Shown in pieces: positions 16,166-17,707 of a DNA stretch of 17,707 bases; positions within the stretch are counted from its first letter, which is position 1, and each line of letters opens with the position of its first letter. The DNA lies in the NCBI GenBank assembly GCA_002493945.1, contig DLAL01000075.1, positions 1-17,707 on the forward strand. Reading direction: 5' to 3'. The position numbers were made by a program, and so were the translations under genes. Source of the stretch: Porphyromonadaceae bacterium UBA7048 (GTDB taxonomy: Bacteria; Bacteroidota; Bacteroidia; Bacteroidales; Muribaculaceae). The notes under the pieces were generated by a model, which was given only the letters and a program-made list of their open reading frames with translations, made no database searches and was not told the DNA's origin.

Positions 16166-16369
16166 ATCGAAACCAAGAGAAGAATCATAGCAAAAACTGC
16201 ATTTTTCTATCAAGGTTCCGTGATTTAACTATATTTAACAATAGGCTTTTAGCTAAGGATTTATTGGTGAAATTAAATTAAGCCACAGTGAATCAGATTG
16301 TTGGACGTGAATGAAGGTTAATGTTCTTGAAAGATGGTCAAAAACTATGTCGTAAAACATATAAAAATA
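16166..16369. other. A/T-rich intergenic stretch without recognisable gene
   Basis: This part of the gap is much richer in A/T than the flanking genes. I see no credible coding region, RNA gene or clear terminator for the preceding gene. Visible features are minor: a 10-bp-spaced repeat of TTTAAC (16224-16229 and 16234-16239) and the 8-base palindrome TTAGCTAA (16249-16256). It probably carries the 3' end of the upstream message and regulatory DNA. Confidence 0.5.
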
Positions 16370-16401
16370 TTTGCCAGTGGAGCAAAAACACCCGACCTTT
16401 G
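16370..16401 (+). promoter_or_regulatory. Bacteroidetes promoter with -33 and -7 elements
   Basis: TTTG at 16370-16373 and GACCTTTG at 16394-16401 (7 of 8 matches to TAnnTTTG) are separated by 20 bases, the usual spacing for Bacteroidetes primary sigma factor promoters. Transcription would begin near 16407. No gene begins until 16593. Confidence 0.55.
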
Positions 16402-16406
16402 TATCG

Positions 16407-16500
16407 CAAACCTAAAACAATCTTTTTTACCTTAGAAATTGTACCTATTGGAAACCCATAAAAAGGAGCTGCGTGAGTAGTTCCTTTTTATGTTTTTTTT
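16407..16500 (+). ncRNA. Candidate small RNA or leader transcript of about 95 bases
   Basis: The segment is bounded by a well-spaced promoter (16370-16401) and a strong intrinsic terminator (16457-16500), with no reading frame of note between them. The 5' part is A/U-rich and holds a weak 5-bp stem (ACAAT 16417-16421 with ATTGT 16438-16442) and a U-rich stretch at 16422-16428; the 3' part is the terminator hairpin. It could be an independent sRNA or a terminated leader of the acetyltransferase gene whose start lies 92 bases further on. I do not recognise a known RNA family. The start point is estimated from the promoter. Confidence 0.4.
16457..16500 (+). terminator. Strong intrinsic terminator
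   Basis: CATAAAAAGGA (16457-16467) pairs perfectly with TCCTTTTTATG (16482-16492), and the stem extends inward three more pairs including a G-T wobble. Eight T residues follow at 16493-16500. It is the only terminator seen after the propeller-like protein gene, about 290 bases downstream of its stop, and also lies just after a separate promoter, so it may end either transcript. Confidence 0.85.
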
Positions 16501-16592
16501 ACAGCTGTCTGTCAGCGCGTTAGTGCGAATCAGAACCAAGCTGCGGATTCCGATGTTATTATTTGAGAAAACGGTTTCGCAATTTTAGTTTT

Positions 16593-17645
16593 ATGAAAAA
16601 AGAAGATTTCCGAAAGATTTTTACTTCGTCCTTCACCGACTGCAGCCCGAAGTGGCGCGAATGGTTCTTTGACAGCGTCGTGAAAGACGAATCCCAGATA
16701 TACCTCGAGTGTGACAGCCATAATAAGAACGCCGCGGCCCTCCGGATGCAGCCGTACACCTTCCTGTACATGGACTCGGAGCTTCCCACAGGATATATAA
16801 GCTGTGTGGCCACGCTTCCCGAGAGCCGTTCGCAGGGGCTGGCGTCGTCCTTGCTCCGACGTGCCGTCAGCGAGGCGCGGGCTGCAGGCTATGCCATGGT
16901 CGAGCTGATTCCTGCTTCCGAAGCGCTGTCGCTCTTCTATTCGCGAGAAGGCTTCGCCACGGTGTTCTATCAGGATGTGGGCCGCTATACCTCGCTCCAC
17001 ACCTTCCGCGAAGGCCGCGGCGAGCTCGTCGGACCTGATTATGCGCTGTTCTCGGCCCTCGAGCGTGACTACGGCTGCGGCATCCTGCACACCGGGGCCG
17101 ACTACGCCGACATCCTGGCAGACCTGGCCCTCGACGGCGGCGCCGTGCATCTGGCGGCCATGGGTTCCGACGGAGGAGCGGCCATGCTCTTCGCCGCGGA
17201 TGCCGCAGGCGGGAGCGTGGCCGTGAAGGCCCTGCTGGGCAGCTCCAGGTATGCGCGCCGCACGCTGCTGCACGAGTTGCGCCGACGTGTGGGAGAGCGC
17301 GACATCACCGTGCGTTCCATCCCCTCGGACGATAGCGACAACCCCTTGCTGAAGCCCTACGGCATGGCGCGCATCACTCGTCCCGAACTGCTCCTCGGAG
17401 CACTTGCCAAGGCCGCTCCGCACCTCAGCCAGACCATACGCCTCACCGACGACGGGCTGCCCGAGAACAGCGGTATCTACGTCATCGGAGCAGGGGAATG
17501 CCGCCGCGCCGACACAGCGCCCGGACGCGTTGACCTCGACATCAGCGCCGAGACTCTCGCGGCCCTGCTCTTCGGCAGCCGCGAGACGGGCGACCTCTTC
17601 GGCATCCCCGCGCGCCGCCCCTTCATGTCGCTGATGCTGGACTGA
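16593..17645 (+). CDS. Eis-like GNAT family N-acetyltransferase
   Basis: A 350-residue cytoplasmic protein from the ATG at 16593 (MKKEDFRKIF). An in-frame TTG 30 bases upstream is less likely because the ATG has the usual A/T-rich leader. The N-terminal GNAT fold shows the acetyl-CoA loop ESRSQGLASSLL (R79-x-x-G82-x-A84) followed by MVELIPASEALSLFYSREGF. A second GNAT-like half and a C-terminal SCP2-like region follow (GMARI near residue 257, then TDDGLPENSGIYVI and DLDISAETLAALLFGS), the layout of Eis-type acetyltransferases, somewhat shorter than the roughly 400 residues of mycobacterial Eis. In that family the C-terminal carboxylate takes part in catalysis; here the chain ends SLMLD. Members acetylate amines such as aminoglycosides or protein lysines, but the substrate here is unknown. 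It has no signal peptide and seems unrelated to the upstream uptake genes. Confidence 0.85.
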   Translation: MKKEDFRKIFTSSFTDCSPKWREWFFDSVVKDESQIYLECDSHNKNAAALRMQPYTFLYMDSELPTGYISCVATLPESRSQGLASSLLRRAVSEARAAGYAMVELIPASEALSLFYSREGFATVFYQDVGRYTSLHTFREGRGELVGPDYALFSALERDYGCGILHTGADYADILADLALDGGAVHLAAMGSDGGAAMLFAADAAGGSVAVKALLGSSRYARRTLLHELRRRVGERDITVRSIPSDDSDNPLLKPYGMARITRPELLLGALAKAAPHLSQTIRLTDDGLPENSGIYVIGAGECRRADTAPGRVDLDISAETLAALLFGSRETGDLFGIPARRPFMSLMLD

Positions 17646-17707
17646 GCCGGGGCCGTCCGTGTGGCTGATGCCGTGTCTCGTTCTGAAAAAAGTTGACTCC
17701 TAACGAG

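Noticed and set aside
16311..16355. 14-residue open frame MKVNVLERWSKTMS in the A/T-rich gap
   Set aside because: Too short and without a promoter, start context or composition that separates it from chance.
16563..16592. TTG start extending the acetyltransferase by 10 residues
   Set aside because: TTG starts are uncommon, and the ATG at 16593 sits in a typical A/T-rich start context and begins a normal GNAT N terminus.

Overview
The window looks like a chromosomal segment of a Bacteroidales gut bacterium, most plausibly of the Muribaculaceae/Prevotellaceae type. Evidence for this is a SusC/SusD outer-membrane pair, Bacteroidetes-type promoter elements (TAnnTTTG), start codons in A/T-rich leaders without clear Shine-Dalgarno sites, and several secreted proteins ending in a short C-terminal sorting-like module (GLYIINGVKVLVKK and relatives). 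Coding regions are rich in G/C at third codon positions, which also creates long antisense reading frames that are not genes. All genes supported here lie on the + strand. The family assignments were made by reading motifs; no database search was possible.

Layout. Positions 24-4040 encode a 1338-residue secreted, repeat-built surface protein of unknown function, closed by an intrinsic terminator (4071-4120). Positions 4137-6713 encode a secreted papain-like C10 (streptopain) cysteine protease with its own inhibitory propeptide, closed by a second intrinsic terminator (6765-6799). A new transcription unit seems to begin at a TAnnTTTG element (6870-6877), with a leader of about 110 bases carrying a GNRA-capped hairpin. 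It encodes a metzincin zinc protease (6993-9692), a SusC/RagA TonB-dependent receptor (9745-13032) and a SusD/RagB lipoprotein (13051-14391). A structured spacer and an operator-like repeat/palindrome precede a secreted beta-propeller-like protein (14564-16165).

An A/T-rich gap of about 430 bases follows. It holds a well-spaced Bacteroidetes promoter and a strong terminator about 95 bases apart with no gene between them, which is a small RNA or attenuator candidate. The last gene (16593-17645) is an Eis-like GNAT acetyltransferase.

How the parts may work together (inference). No glycoside hydrolase, polysaccharide lyase, sulfatase, or ECF sigma/anti-sigma pair is visible. The SusCD pair is instead flanked by two unrelated secreted proteases. 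The locus is therefore better read as a protein/peptide acquisition island, comparable in logic to the RagAB peptide importer of Porphyromonas gingivalis, than as a polysaccharide utilisation locus. The large repeat protein and the propeller-like protein could be surface adhesins or substrate binders serving it.
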